Assembly (NCBI GenBank): GCA_016235555.1
Contig: JACRKC010000124.1
Span: forward strand, 1-64,000
Direction of reading: 5' to 3'
Source of the DNA: Verrucomicrobiota bacterium
GTDB taxonomy: Bacteria > Verrucomicrobiota > Verrucomicrobiia > Opitutales > Opitutaceae
Length of the DNA stretch: 64,000 nt
Shown here: positions 45,270 to 54,068 of the stretch, in pieces
Position numbering within the stretch: position 1 is the first letter of the stretch
Layout of the letters: each line of letters opens with the position of its first letter
Position numbers and translations under genes: made by a program
The notes under the pieces: generated by a model
What the model was told of the DNA's origin: nothing
What the model saw: only the letters and a program-made list of their open reading frames with translations
Databases searched by the model: none

Positions 45270-46682
45270 TTACTTCGCGAGCTGCGCCTTCAGGAACTCG
45301 ACGGAGCCCCGGGCGGAAGAGTCCTGCTCCATCATGTTGTCGACGGCCTTGCAGGCGTGGATGACGGTGCCGTGATCGCGGCCGCCAAAGGCGTCGCCGA
45401 TCTCCTGGAGCGAGTGCTTGGTGAGCGTGCGGGCGAGATACATCGCGATCTGGCGGGGAATGGCGATGTTGTTGGGCCGGCGCTTGCTCGTCATGTCGCT
45501 GTGGCGGATCTGGTAGTGATCGGCCACGCGTTTTTGAATCGTCTCGATGGTGAGGATCGTCTGCGCCTGCTCCATCAGCACGTCGTGCAGAAGGCGCTCG
45601 GCGGTCGCGAGGTCGAGGGTCTTGCTCGTCAGCGCGGTGTAGCTGGCAACTTTGATGAGCGCGCCCTCGAGGCGGCGGATGTTGCGCGTGATGTGCTGCG
45701 CGATGAAGGCGAGGACGGGCTCGGGCACCTCGCATTTGAGGCTGGCGGCCTTGGCGCGGAGGATGGCGGAGCGGGTCTCGAAATCGGGCGCCTGGATGTC
45801 GGCGGGCAGGCCCCATTCGAAGCGGGAGACGAGGCGCGACTCGAGTTTTGAAATCTCGCTGGCGCGGCGGTCGCTCGACAACACGATCTGCTTTCCGGCT
45901 TCGAAGAGGTCGTTGAAGGTGTGGAAGAACTCCTCCTGGATGCCTTCCTTGCCGGACAGGAACTGGATGTCGTCGAGGAGCAGCACATCGGCGTGCCGGT
46001 AACGCTGGCGGAATTTGACGAGGTTCTTCTCCTGCAACGCCTGGATGAACTCGTTGGTGAATTTCTCGGTGGAGAGGTAGGCGACGCGCGCGTCGGGGTT
46101 GTGGCGGAGGATGGCGTGCCCGATGGCGTGCATCAGGTGGGTTTTGCCGAGCCCGGTGTCGCCGTAGAGGAAGAGGGGGTTGTAGGCCTGGGCGGGGGCC
46201 TGCGCGACGGCGAGGGCGGCGGCGTGCGCCATCTGGTTGTTGGAGCCGACGACGAAGGTCTCGAAGGTGTTGCGCGGGTTGAGTGAGCCGGCGGCGGGGC
46301 CGCGTTCGTCGTAACGGGCGGCGCGACGGGGCGCGGCGGGAGTGGTGGAGCGGGACCGGGCGGCGGCGGAATCGGCGGCGGAGCGATGGCCGCCAGCGTG
46401 GTTCTGGGCCTGGCGGCCAGCCGCGCCGTCCAGCTTGCGGAGCGTGACATTGACCATCCGCCCAGCCGTGAGGCGCAGGCGCTGGGTGATCAGGTCGAGG
46501 TAATTGTCGTGAATCCAGATCGCCGCGAAATCGTTCGGGACGCCGAGCGTGATCGAGTCGAGGCCGGCATCCAGGCACACCATGGGCTCAAACCACATTT
46601 GGAAAACGTCGTCCGGAAACAGCGACTTGAAGTCGCATTTGACGGTTTCCCAGATGCTGGGAGAGAGAGACGGAGCTGGCAT
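45270..46682 (-). CDS. dnaA: Chromosomal replication initiator DnaA
   Basis: A 470-residue AAA+ initiator that binds DnaA boxes and melts the origin. Domain I begins IWETVKCDFKSLFPDDVFQM. A low-complexity linker (about 85-135) precedes the ATPase domain with FLYGDTGLGKTHLMHAIGHA (Walker A, about 174-181), VLLLDDIQFLSGKEG (Walker B) and the sensor/arginine-finger region FEWGLPADIQAPDFETRSAI. Domain IV has RRPNNIAIPRQIAMYLARTL and the signature GDAFGGRDHGTVIHACKAVD. The start is taken at MPAPSLSPSIWE; an in-frame extension of 31 residues is possible. Instead of dnaN, a hypothetical gene follows, and ispG lies upstream, so the usual dnaA-dnaN-recF order is absent here. Confidence 0.97.
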   Translation of the reverse strand: MPAPSLSPSIWETVKCDFKSLFPDDVFQMWFEPMVCLDAGLDSITLGVPNDFAAIWIHDNYLDLITQRLRLTAGRMVNVTLRKLDGAAGRQAQNHAGGHRSAADSAAARSRSTTPAAPRRAARYDERGPAAGSLNPRNTFETFVVGSNNQMAHAAALAVAQAPAQAYNPLFLYGDTGLGKTHLMHAIGHAILRHNPDARVAYLSTEKFTNEFIQALQEKNLVKFRQRYRHADVLLLDDIQFLSGKEGIQEEFFHTFNDLFEAGKQIVLSSDRRASEISKLESRLVSRFEWGLPADIQAPDFETRSAILRAKAASLKCEVPEPVLAFIAQHITRNIRRLEGALIKVASYTALTSKTLDLATAERLLHDVLMEQAQTILTIETIQKRVADHYQIRHSDMTSKRRPNNIAIPRQIAMYLARTLTKHSLQEIGDAFGGRDHGTVIHACKAVDNMMEQDSSARGSVEFLKAQLAK

Positions 46683-47193
46683 GGGGACGGGCGAAAAGAC
46701 GGATTTATTCACATAGCGCTGCCGGGGCATCCCCGACCTGTCGAGCATCGCCTCATCCTCCGCCTCCTGCCGCAAAGAAATTCATGTCCGACCATAGCGC
46801 TGGAGACTGAAAAATCGCCAGATTATAAACGACTGATGGCCAGCTAATACCGGGGGTGCGACACGGACAGCGCCGGATGGGGCTGATTCGACATGGGAAG
46901 GAACAACCTGACGACCGCAAACAACTGAACGAGGGCGCAGTAACTGTGAACCAAAAAATTTCTTCAAGCGGAACTTCCCCGCAACTTATTCACAACCGGA
47001 CTGGGCATAACTTTTTTGGTTTTTAGGTTGCCAGCACCGGGTGCGTTTAGGCGAAGAAAAACTCCGGCGCGCCCGCGTAATCTGACCGGCGCTACATCGC
47101 CGCGGAAGTGGCTTGGCAAGCCGGCTGGCCGGTGAATTTCCGGTGACAATACGGTGACGGCGCGTGCATTCGTGAATACGCGGCGCGGCGTGC
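46683..47193. other. Intergenic region upstream of dnaA, origin candidate
   Basis: A 511-bp gap with locally low GC, unlike the surrounding sequence. Two exact TTATTCACA sequences (46705-46713 and 46986-46994) match the DnaA-box consensus TTATNCACA, and AT-rich runs lie near the second (AAAAAATTTCTTC, then AACTTTTTTGGTTTTTAGG). No hairpin repeats of the type filling other gaps are seen. An origin of replication or at least DnaA autoregulation is plausible but unproven from two boxes. Confidence 0.4.
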
Positions 47194-49269
47194 TCACGCG
47201 TGGGCCGGGTCGGGATCGACCCACTTGCCGTGGGCTTGGATGAGCGCGATGAGCCGCGCGTCGGCGTCGGCCTGCGGGAGGTTGTATTGGACGCAGTTCT
47301 TGCCGACGTAGAGGTTGATCTTGCCGGGCGCGCCGCCCACGTAGCCGAAGTCGGCGTCGGCCATCTCGCCCGGGCCGTTCACGATGCAGCCCATGATGGC
47401 GATTTTCACGCCCTTGAGGTGGCCGGTCTGGGCGCGGATGCGCTGCGTGGTCGTCTGGAGATCGAAGAGCGTGCGGCCGCAGCTCGGGCAGGCGACGAAC
47501 TCGGTCTTGGAAATGCGCGCACCGGCGCCCTGAAGGACGTTGTAGGCGAGCTTGGTCGCGCGCACGGGGTCCGCCTCGGTCTCGATGCTGAGGAGGTCGC
47601 CCAGTCCGTCGCACAGGAGGGTGCCGGAGAGGAATGAGGCCTCGAGGAGTTTGGAGAGAAAACTGGGATCGCCGCGCACGGCGGTCGCGGTGGTGTTGCG
47701 GATCCAGATCGGCGCGCGCGAGCCGAGTTGGGCGAGCGCGTCGGCCAGCTGGCGGTAGGCGCCGATGGCGTGGGCGGGAGAGTTGGGCGCCGGAGGCTGA
47801 GTGCTGAGAGTAAAAACCAGGTTTGCGTCACCGAGGCCGCGCAGCGTTCCCTCGAGGGCGGGAAAATCTCCGGGCAGGATATCGGCGGCGAGGAAATGAC
47901 CGTGTTGACGAACCAGGGCCGCGAACGCCGCGAGCGCCTCGTGATCGTCGGTGCCGAAACGCCGCACCAGCACCATGCGCCCGCGGCTCATCGCAAGCAG
48001 CGGTTGCAAAAAATCGGGCGTGAGTGAGGGACCGAGTTCAAGGACGAGAAACTCGACCGGTAGTGGCGCGCGCGCCGCCGTCTCGCAGAGGGCCGCGAGA
48101 TCGCCGGCGGTGGCGAGGGGGATGAGCAGGCCCTCGGGCGGCGTGTCTTTCAGTTTGGGCGAGGCGAGGGCCTGCGCCGCCTCGGCCAGCCGGGCGACCG
48201 ACTCGATGCGCACGATCACACGGGGCGGCTGCTCGGGGCCGACGTGGCAGTGATCGCTGAGGGCGAGCGTCACGGTTTCACGTTTGGTGAAATGGTAAGG
48301 ATCGAGGCTGTCGAAGCGTGCAGGTAGGAGCGCGCTTGCGCGCGATGGATCGGGAGAATCGCCTGCAAGCAGGCTCCTACCTTCCCACCGGCTCATCGCT
48401 TTGTCCGCGATCGCGCGAGCGACAGGGATTTCGTAGACGCTGTCCTCGGTGAGGGAGACGCGGATGGTGTCACCGAGGCCGTCGAGCAGGAGCGAGCCGA
48501 TACCGATGGCGCTCTTGATACGGCCGTCCTCACCGTCGCCGGCTTCGGTCACCCCGAGGTGGAGCGGATAGTGCATGTTTTCCCGCGCCATGCGTTCCAC
48601 GAGCAGCCGGTAGGCCTGGATCATCACCTTCGGATTCGAGGCCTTCATCGAGAGGATGATCTGATTATAGGAGTGTGATTCGGCGATGCGGAGAAACTCC
48701 AGCGCGCTTTCGACCATGCCGAGCGGCGTGTCGCCGTAGCGGTTCATGATGCGGTCGCTGAGGGAGCCGTGGTTGGTGCCGATGCGCATCGAGCGGCCGA
48801 GCTCCCGGCAACGCTTCACCAGCGGCGAGAAGGCCTCATGCAGGCGCTGGAGCTCGGAGTCGTAGTCGGCGTCGGAGTATTCGCGAACGGAGAATTTTTT
48901 CTTGTCGGCGTAGTTGCCGGGATTGACGCGGATTTTTTCGACGTGCTCCACCGCTTCCATCGCGGCGCTCGGCAGGAAATGGATGTCCGCCACGAGCGGG
49001 ACGTGCGCGAAGCCGGCAGCCGAGAACTTCGCCCGGATGTCCTTCAGGCATTGCGCGGCGGCGACGTTGGGCGCGGTCACGCGCACGATCTCGCAGCCGA
49101 CCTCGGCGAGCGCGATCGATTGCTGGACGGTGGCGGCGATGTCCTGCGTGTCGCTCGTGGTCATCGATTGCAGCCGGAGCGGATGGCCGGCGCCGACGCC
49201 GACGCCGCCGACCATCACCTCATGCGTGCGGCGGCGGATCGTGTGAAAACGGGAGGCGCAATACGACAT
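47194..49269 (-). CDS. ispG: 4-hydroxy-3-methylbut-2-enyl diphosphate synthase IspG (GcpE), long form
   Basis: A 691-residue [4Fe-4S] enzyme of the MEP isoprenoid pathway, converting ME-cPP to HMBPP. The start is MSYCASRFHTIRRRTHEVMV. The N-terminal TIM barrel shows GHPLRLQSMTTSDTQDIAAT, VPLVADIHFLPSAAMEAVEH, KIRVNPGNYADKKKF, RIGTNHGSLSDRIMNRYGD and LGVTEAGDGEDGRIKSAIGI. A long extra domain (about 320-580) matches the A* insertion of plant, chlamydial and Bacteroidetes-type IspG. The C-terminal reductase-like domain carries the cluster cysteines in ACPSCGRTLFD and MGCIVNGPGEMADADFGY. Residues 297-316 are encoded by a nested palindrome. The gene sits 53 bp after rseP. Confidence 0.96.
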   Translation of the reverse strand: MSYCASRFHTIRRRTHEVMVGGVGVGAGHPLRLQSMTTSDTQDIAATVQQSIALAEVGCEIVRVTAPNVAAAQCLKDIRAKFSAAGFAHVPLVADIHFLPSAAMEAVEHVEKIRVNPGNYADKKKFSVREYSDADYDSELQRLHEAFSPLVKRCRELGRSMRIGTNHGSLSDRIMNRYGDTPLGMVESALEFLRIAESHSYNQIILSMKASNPKVMIQAYRLLVERMARENMHYPLHLGVTEAGDGEDGRIKSAIGIGSLLLDGLGDTIRVSLTEDSVYEIPVARAIADKAMSRWEGRSLLAGDSPDPSRASALLPARFDSLDPYHFTKRETVTLALSDHCHVGPEQPPRVIVRIESVARLAEAAQALASPKLKDTPPEGLLIPLATAGDLAALCETAARAPLPVEFLVLELGPSLTPDFLQPLLAMSRGRMVLVRRFGTDDHEALAAFAALVRQHGHFLAADILPGDFPALEGTLRGLGDANLVFTLSTQPPAPNSPAHAIGAYRQLADALAQLGSRAPIWIRNTTATAVRGDPSFLSKLLEASFLSGTLLCDGLGDLLSIETEADPVRATKLAYNVLQGAGARISKTEFVACPSCGRTLFDLQTTTQRIRAQTGHLKGVKIAIMGCIVNGPGEMADADFGYVGGAPGKINLYVGKNCVQYNLPQADADARLIALIQAHGKWVDPDPAHA
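48323..48381. repeat. Nested palindrome in frame inside ispG
   Basis: The outer arms GGTAGGAGC and GCTCCTACC enclose two perfect hairpins, GCGCGC-TT-GCGCGC and GCCTGC-AA-GCAGGC. It encodes residues 297-316 (GRSLLAGDSPDPSRASALLP) at the border between the TIM barrel and the A* domain. The structure is that of an intergenic repeat, and the reading frame is kept. Confidence 0.8.
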
Positions 49270-49322
49270 GGCGCGAAGGTGATGCGCTCCAACGGCGCGT
49301 GCAAGACGCGCGCCCGACAAAA

Positions 49323-50762
49323 TCACTTCGCCGGTGGCGTGGTGGCGGCCGGAGCTTCGTTGCGCTCGGCCCGCTCGGCCTTCATGTCACGCGCGATGCG
49401 ACGCACATCGAACACGCTCACGTAGAGCATGACCGACAGGATGAGCACGAGAAACGCGCTCTGCGCCGCGACGATGAAGTTGGCCGGGAGGGCCCGCCCG
49501 CGCAGCCGGCCGATGGTGGCGAAGAGCATCTGGCCGCCATCGAGCACGGGGAGCGGCATGAGGTTGAGCACGGCGAGGTTGACGTTGACGAGGATTGTGA
49601 ACCAGAGGGCGAAGGGCAGGCCGGCGCGCGAGGCGTCGACGAAATTGCTGATGATGCCGATGGGGCCGCTGAGATGGGAGAGCCCGATGTCGGAGCGCGG
49701 GTTGACCTGCGCCCAGAGGTAGCGGAAGGTTTTGACGACGCAGTCGGCGATTTGCGCGAAGGGCGAGGGATGCGTGTAGGTGACGCCGGTTTTCAGCGCG
49801 ACGCCGATGTCGGCGCCGTCCTTCTGATCTTTGGGACGCTCCAGGGTGAGCGACTGTTTCTGGCCGGCGCGCACGACGGTGAGGGCGATGGGCTTCTGGG
49901 CGCCGGCGCGGAGCGCCTCGACGAGCTGGTTGACGTTGCGGGTGGGCGTGTCGTTGACGGCGACGATTTCGTCGTCGACGCGCAGGCCGGATTTTTCCGT
50001 GGGGGTGTTGGGCGCGACACGGCCGACGAGGAGTTTCTGCACGGGCGAGAACCCGACCATGCGCACTTTTTCCGGCCCGCTGATCACGGGGGTGATGGGC
50101 ACATCGAGGGTTTCGTTGCCGCGCCGGATGGAGAACACGGTCTGGCGTTCGCCCTGCTTGTTCCAGCCGCTGCTGAGCGCGAGCGCCTCGACGATGTCGG
50201 TGAAGCCCTCGACGCGCTTGCCGTCGACGGCGACAACCGTGTCGCCGGCCTTGAGCCCGGCTTTCACGGCGGGGCTCACGACTTCGTGGCCCTCGGTGGT
50301 GCGAATTTTCGGCAACACCTCGGCGATCGTGGTGGTGGAGAGGCTGGTGGCGACGGGCTGGCCGATGACCCAGACGACGCACGCGAGCGCGAAGGCGAAG
50401 AGGATGTTGAACACCGCGCCCATTACGAAAACGATCATCTTGGTCGCGTAGTTGACGGGCGGGAGTTTCGCGACATCGGCGGTGCTTTCGCCCTCGATGG
50501 CGCCAAGGTCGGCGAGTTGGGGGAGCAGCACGTAGCCGCCGAGCGGGAACCAGGAGAGGCGGTATTCGACGCCATCCTTCCCGCGCCAGGACCAGATGGC
50601 CGGGCCGAACCCGATCGAGAAACGCTCGACATGGGCGCCGCGGCGGCGGGCGGCGAGGAAGTGGCCGAGCTCGTGCACAAAGATCGAGCCGCCAAACAGC
50701 ACGATGACGAGGATCGCGGGCCAGACGTAGGCCGTGAGAAAATTAGTGAGATCCGAAATCAC
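49323..50762 (-). CDS. rseP: Site-2 membrane zinc metalloprotease RseP
   Basis: A 479-residue intramembrane protease of family M50B that cleaves membrane-bound regulators such as anti-sigma factors. The first helix carries the zinc motif FVHELGHFLAARRRGAHVER (H30-E-x-x-H34), and NLMPLPVLDGGQMLFATIGR in a later helix supplies the third ligand (Asp in LDGGQ). Between them lie two PDZ domains (about 155-235, with AGLKAGDTVVAVDGKRVEGF, and 240-320, with KSGLRVDDEIVAVNDTPTRN). About four helices are expected. It stands in the dxr-rseP-ispG order, a common envelope/isoprenoid gene set. Confidence 0.96.
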   Translation of the reverse strand: MISDLTNFLTAYVWPAILVIVLFGGSIFVHELGHFLAARRRGAHVERFSIGFGPAIWSWRGKDGVEYRLSWFPLGGYVLLPQLADLGAIEGESTADVAKLPPVNYATKMIVFVMGAVFNILFAFALACVVWVIGQPVATSLSTTTIAEVLPKIRTTEGHEVVSPAVKAGLKAGDTVVAVDGKRVEGFTDIVEALALSSGWNKQGERQTVFSIRRGNETLDVPITPVISGPEKVRMVGFSPVQKLLVGRVAPNTPTEKSGLRVDDEIVAVNDTPTRNVNQLVEALRAGAQKPIALTVVRAGQKQSLTLERPKDQKDGADIGVALKTGVTYTHPSPFAQIADCVVKTFRYLWAQVNPRSDIGLSHLSGPIGIISNFVDASRAGLPFALWFTILVNVNLAVLNLMPLPVLDGGQMLFATIGRLRGRALPANFIVAAQSAFLVLILSVMLYVSVFDVRRIARDMKAERAERNEAPAATTPPAK

Positions 50763-50789
50763 GAGTAAGGGTTGGGTGGCGGGTTGGTG

Positions 50790-51968
50790 TTATCCGAGGT
50801 GGCGCATCGCAGCGCGCCGGGCTTCGGCATCGAGGGAGAGGACGGCTGTCAGGTCGGCGGGTTCAATATTTTTGATCGCGCCGAGAGTGTGCTCAACGAC
50901 CCGCGGAATCGCAAGAAAGGGAATACGCCCGTCGAGGAAAGCGGCGACTGCGACTTCGTTAGCGGCGTTAAAGACGGCGGGGGCCGCGCCGCCCGCGCGC
51001 ATGGTCTCGCGGGCGAGACGCAACATCGGGAAGCGCGCCTCGTCGACCGGCCGGAATTCGAGGCCGAGCAGCTTCGTGAAATCCAGCGTCGAGTCGACGC
51101 CGGGCGCCCGGGTCGGATGGAGCAGGGCGTGCTGGATGGGGAACGTCATCGACGGGGGGGAGAGCTGCGCGAGCATGGCGCCGTCGTTAAACTCGACGAG
51201 GCAGTGCACGATGCTCTGCGGATGCAGGACGGCGGTGCATTGCTCGGGGCGGAGGCCGAAGAGCCATTGGGCCTCGATGAGTTCGAGGCCCTTGTTCGCG
51301 AGCGTGGCGGAGTCGACGGTGATCTTGGGGCCCATCGACCAGTTGGGATGTTTCAGCGCGTCGGCCGGGGTGACGTGGGCGAGGCGCTCCGCGGGCCAGT
51401 CGCGAAACGCGCCCCCACTGGCGGTGAGGACGATGCGGCGCACCCCGGATTGCGGGTGGCCTTCGAGGCACTGGAAGACGGCGTTGTGCTCGCTGTCGAC
51501 GGGCAGGAGTTTCACGCCGTGCCGTTTCGCGGCGGCCATGACGAACTTGCCGGCGAGCACGAGGATTTCCTTCGAGGCGAGCGCGAGGTGTTTGCCGGCG
51601 GCGATGGCGGCGAGGGCGGGCTCGAGCCCGGTGGTGCCGACGACGGCCACGAGCACGATGTCGGCCTCCGGGAGCTGCGCGAGTTCGACGAGGCCGGAAA
51701 GGCCGCCGACAAACTTCGTGCCGGCGGGAAAAGTGCCCGAAGCGCGGGCGGCGGCGAGCGCGGTGTCGTCAAAGATGCCGACATGGCGGACGCCAAACGT
51801 GCGCGCCGTGGCGGCGAGTTTTTCCCAATTGCCGCGGGCGGCGATGGCGACGAGTTCCAGCTTGTCGGGATGGGCGGCGATCACGCGCAGGGTGTTTTCG
51901 CCGATGGAGCCGGTGGCGCCGAGGAGGACGACGCGTTTTTTGGGAGGTTTGCCGGAGAGGGGAGCCAT
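50790..51968 (-). CDS. dxr: 1-deoxy-D-xylulose 5-phosphate reductoisomerase Dxr
   Basis: A 392-residue NADPH-dependent enzyme of the MEP pathway, making 2-C-methyl-D-erythritol 4-phosphate. RVVLLGATGSIGENTLRVIA is the NADPH-binding turn, and LASKEILVLAGKFVMAAAKR, LLPVDSEHNAVFQCL and LTASGGAFRDWP are the substrate/metal-binding segments with the conserved D-S-E. HPNWSMGPKITVDSATLANK and GLELIEAQWLFGL are strongly conserved. Length is normal for the family. It precedes rseP by 27 bp and follows cdsA by 70 bp; all are on one strand and probably co-transcribed. Confidence 0.97.
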   Translation of the reverse strand: MAPLSGKPPKKRVVLLGATGSIGENTLRVIAAHPDKLELVAIAARGNWEKLAATARTFGVRHVGIFDDTALAAARASGTFPAGTKFVGGLSGLVELAQLPEADIVLVAVVGTTGLEPALAAIAAGKHLALASKEILVLAGKFVMAAAKRHGVKLLPVDSEHNAVFQCLEGHPQSGVRRIVLTASGGAFRDWPAERLAHVTPADALKHPNWSMGPKITVDSATLANKGLELIEAQWLFGLRPEQCTAVLHPQSIVHCLVEFNDGAMLAQLSPPSMTFPIQHALLHPTRAPGVDSTLDFTKLLGLEFRPVDEARFPMLRLARETMRAGGAAPAVFNAANEVAVAAFLDGRIPFLAIPRVVEHTLGAIKNIEPADLTAVLSLDAEARRAAMRHLG

Positions 51969-52038
51969 CTTTCGCTTGATCGTTCGCGGGAGTCTTCGTC
52001 GAGAGAACGAAAAACGACGATGAGAACGAGAACGATTT

Positions 52039-52869
52039 CTAGGGCAGGCCGAAGAAGAAATAGCCCACCGGCGCGGCGAGGATGAGGCTGTCGCTCATGT
52101 CGAAAAAACCGCCCAGGCCCGGGATGGCCACGCCGGAGTCCTTGAGATTGGCGCGGCGCTTGATGACCGATTCGATCAGGTCGGCGATGATGCCGAGGAT
52201 GGCGATGGGCACGGCCATGACGGCGGCGACGAGCGGCGTGAGGTGCGGGGGAAAGTGTGCCCGCGCCAGCCATGCGATCGTGGCACCGATGGCCATGGAG
52301 AAGACCACGCCGCCCACGGCGCCTTCCCAGGTTTTCTTCGGTGAGATTTGCGGCGACATCTTGTGGCGGCCGATCGCCATGCCGGTGAGCAGCGCGCCCA
52401 TGTCGCAGAATTTCGCGGTCGCCACGACCCAGAGGCACATCAGCAACCGGCCGTCGGGCGAGACGGTGTCGCCCGGCAGCACGACGATGATGCGCGTGAA
52501 GAATCCGAGCATGAACGAGACGTAGGCCAGGCCGAAGAGCGTCGAGCACAGGGCCTCGACGCGCGTCTCGGGCGTGCGTTCGCGCAGCAGGCGGATCGAA
52601 AACGCGATGACGGCGAACGCGAGCCACAGGTGGGCGGGCAGGCCGAGGCGTGCCTCGAACCACGGGCTCAGCGTGATGAAAGCGCCCACCGAGACGCCCA
52701 GCCGCATGAACGGCATGTAGCCCATCGCGCCCATGAGGCGGTAGAATTCCCACAGGGTGAGGGCCGAGACCACGGTGAGGAGCACGAGCGCACCCCGCGC
52801 GCGGAAAAACCACAGCGAAACGAACACGAGGCTCCACAACAGGAAGGTGCTGACGATGCGTTTGGCCAC
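52039..52869 (-). CDS. cdsA: Phosphatidate cytidylyltransferase CdsA
   Basis: A 276-residue multi-spanning enzyme that makes CDP-diacylglycerol from phosphatidate and CTP at the inner membrane. Seven or eight hydrophobic segments occur, starting TFLLWSLVFVSLWFFRARGA. The family's C-terminal signature begins SPKKTWEGAVGGVVFSMAIG and ends near IIADLIESVIKRRANLKDSG, with VAIPGLGGFFDMSDSLILAA, matching the CdsA pattern S-x-x-K-R-x-x-x-x-K-D-x...G-H-G-G-x-x-D-R-x-D with Asp residues retained though Gly-Gly-Phe-Phe-Asp-Met-Ser-Asp replaces the typical G-G-x-x-D-R-x-D. A perfect-looking palindrome lies upstream at 52904-52972. Confidence 0.93.
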   Translation of the reverse strand: MAKRIVSTFLLWSLVFVSLWFFRARGALVLLTVVSALTLWEFYRLMGAMGYMPFMRLGVSVGAFITLSPWFEARLGLPAHLWLAFAVIAFSIRLLRERTPETRVEALCSTLFGLAYVSFMLGFFTRIIVVLPGDTVSPDGRLLMCLWVVATAKFCDMGALLTGMAIGRHKMSPQISPKKTWEGAVGGVVFSMAIGATIAWLARAHFPPHLTPLVAAVMAVPIAILGIIADLIESVIKRRANLKDSGVAIPGLGGFFDMSDSLILAAPVGYFFFGLP

Positions 52870-52903
52870 GGAGCGAGGAGACTAGGAGACGGTTGCGAAC
52901 CGT

Positions 52904-52972
52904 GTGGGAGGGGCTTTACGCCCCGATGGGTTCCGGCACGCACCCCAAGTCGGGGCATAAAGCCCCTCCCAC
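52904..52972. repeat. Palindrome between uppS and cdsA
   Basis: 23-bp arms (GTGGGAGGGGCTTTACGCCC and its complement GGGCATAAAGCCCCTCCCAC) pair with one mismatch, separated by 23 bp. It lies 35 bp upstream of the cdsA start. The same GGGGCTTTACGCCCC text recurs in the 117-bp elements at 18.1 and 58.8 kb. Confidence 0.75.
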
Positions 52973-53095
52973 AATTTTCCGGAGCGCGATTTCATGAGTT
53001 TGAAAACATACCGTTGGCTAGAGGTGCGTCACAGCAGCGGGCAGCCTGGTCGTTCTGAGCAGAGTGAAGAATGACAGGGCAGGGAAAGTGGCATC

Positions 53096-53884
53096 TTATT
53101 TCGCAACAGTCTTCACCGGCCCTGTCACCTGTTCGCTCGTCTGGCCGAACCGCCGCTCGCGTTTGTTGAACTCGGCGATCGCGGCGGCGAGATCGGCCTT
53201 GGTGAAATCGGGCCACAGCACCGGGGTGAACACGAACTCGGCGTAGGCGGCCTGCAGGAGCAGAAAGTTGCTGATGCGCGTCTCGCCCGAGGTGCGGATG
53301 ACGAGATCGGGGTCAGGCATGTCGGCGGTGTAAAGATAGCGGTTGAAGGTGGCCCACGAACCGTCGTTGAGCTTTTCCTTGCCGGCGGCGACGGCGGCCG
53401 CGTAGGCGCGCGCGGCGTCGACGATCTCCGTGCGGGCGCCGTAATTCAGCGCGAGGACGAGGGTGTAATCGGTGAAATGCTTCGTCTCCTCGATGGTGGT
53501 GCGGAGGAGTTTTTGCACGCCGGGCGGCATCTCGTCGGTGCGGCCGATGGTGCGCAGCCGCACGCGGTCGCGGACGAAGGTCTCCAGCTCCTTTTTCAGG
53601 TAAAACTCGAGCAGCCCCATGAGCGCGCCGACCTCGTCCTGCGGGCGTTTCCAGTTTTCGACCGAGAAGGCGTAGAGCGTGAGCATCTTCACGCCGAGGT
53701 CGCGGGCGGCGAAGGTCGTGGTGCGCACGGTCTCCACGCCGCGGCGATGGCCCTCGATGCGCGGGAGGCCGCGCTGCTTGGCCCAGCGGCCGTTGCCGTC
53801 CATGATGATGGCAACGTGTGGTGGAATGTGCGTCGGCGCCCGTTCGGCAGGCTCAGGGCGGAGATGCGTTCGGCTCATGCTCAA
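53096..53884 (-). CDS. uppS: Undecaprenyl diphosphate synthase UppS
   Basis: A 262-residue cis-prenyltransferase making the C55 lipid carrier for peptidoglycan and glycans. HVAIIMDGNGRWAKQRGLPR holds the catalytic Asp29 in MDGNGRWA, followed by GHRRGVETVRTTTFAARDLG, LTLYAFSVENWKRP, TLVLALNYGARTEIVDAARA and the C-terminal PDPDLVIRTSGETRISNFLL with LLQAAYAEFVFTPVLWPDF. The first 20 residues precede the family core, and residues 9-16 are encoded by a CGCCCTGAGCCTGCCGAACG-type palindrome. First gene of the uppS-cdsA-dxr-rseP-ispG run. Confidence 0.97.
   Translation of the reverse strand: MSMSRTHLRPEPAERAPTHIPPHVAIIMDGNGRWAKQRGLPRIEGHRRGVETVRTTTFAARDLGVKMLTLYAFSVENWKRPQDEVGALMGLLEFYLKKELETFVRDRVRLRTIGRTDEMPPGVQKLLRTTIEETKHFTDYTLVLALNYGARTEIVDAARAYAAAVAAGKEKLNDGSWATFNRYLYTADMPDPDLVIRTSGETRISNFLLLQAAYAEFVFTPVLWPDFTKADLAAAIAEFNKRERRFGQTSEQVTGPVKTVAK
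53837..53860. repeat. Palindromic repeat in the uppS 5' coding region
   Basis: CGCCC and GGGCG flank GTTCGGCAGGCTCA; on the coding strand it reads CGCCCTGAGCCTGCCGAACG. This text resembles the well-known CCCTGAGCCTGTCGAAGGG dispersed palindrome of GC-rich bacteria. It encodes RPEPAERA near the protein start, outside the conserved core. Confidence 0.55.
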
Positions 53885-53986
53885 ACGGCAGAGTTAGGGT
53901 GCGGGCGCGGGTTTTGACAAGCCGCCTTCGCACTCAGCCGCGAAGAGGGGTGTAACTCAAACTGATGTCAGTCCTCGAGTGCCTCG

Positions 53987-54068
53987 GTGGTAGCGGTGGG
54001 CGTCCCTGCCCGCCGGTTAAGGACTTCCGCCCGATCCGGCGGCGGGCAGGGACGCCCGCCGCTACCAC
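53987..54068. repeat. Long palindrome upstream of uppS
   Basis: GTGGTAGCGGTGGGCGTCCC pairs with GGGACGCCCGCCGCTACCAC, continued by inner TGCCCGCC/GGCGGGCA; total about 82 bp. It belongs to the same class as 23148-23223. Confidence 0.75.

Noticed and set aside
47194-49269. ispG as two fused or frameshifted genes because of its length
   Set aside because: Barrel, A* insertion and Fe-S domain appear in the correct order in one frame, as in known long IspG proteins.
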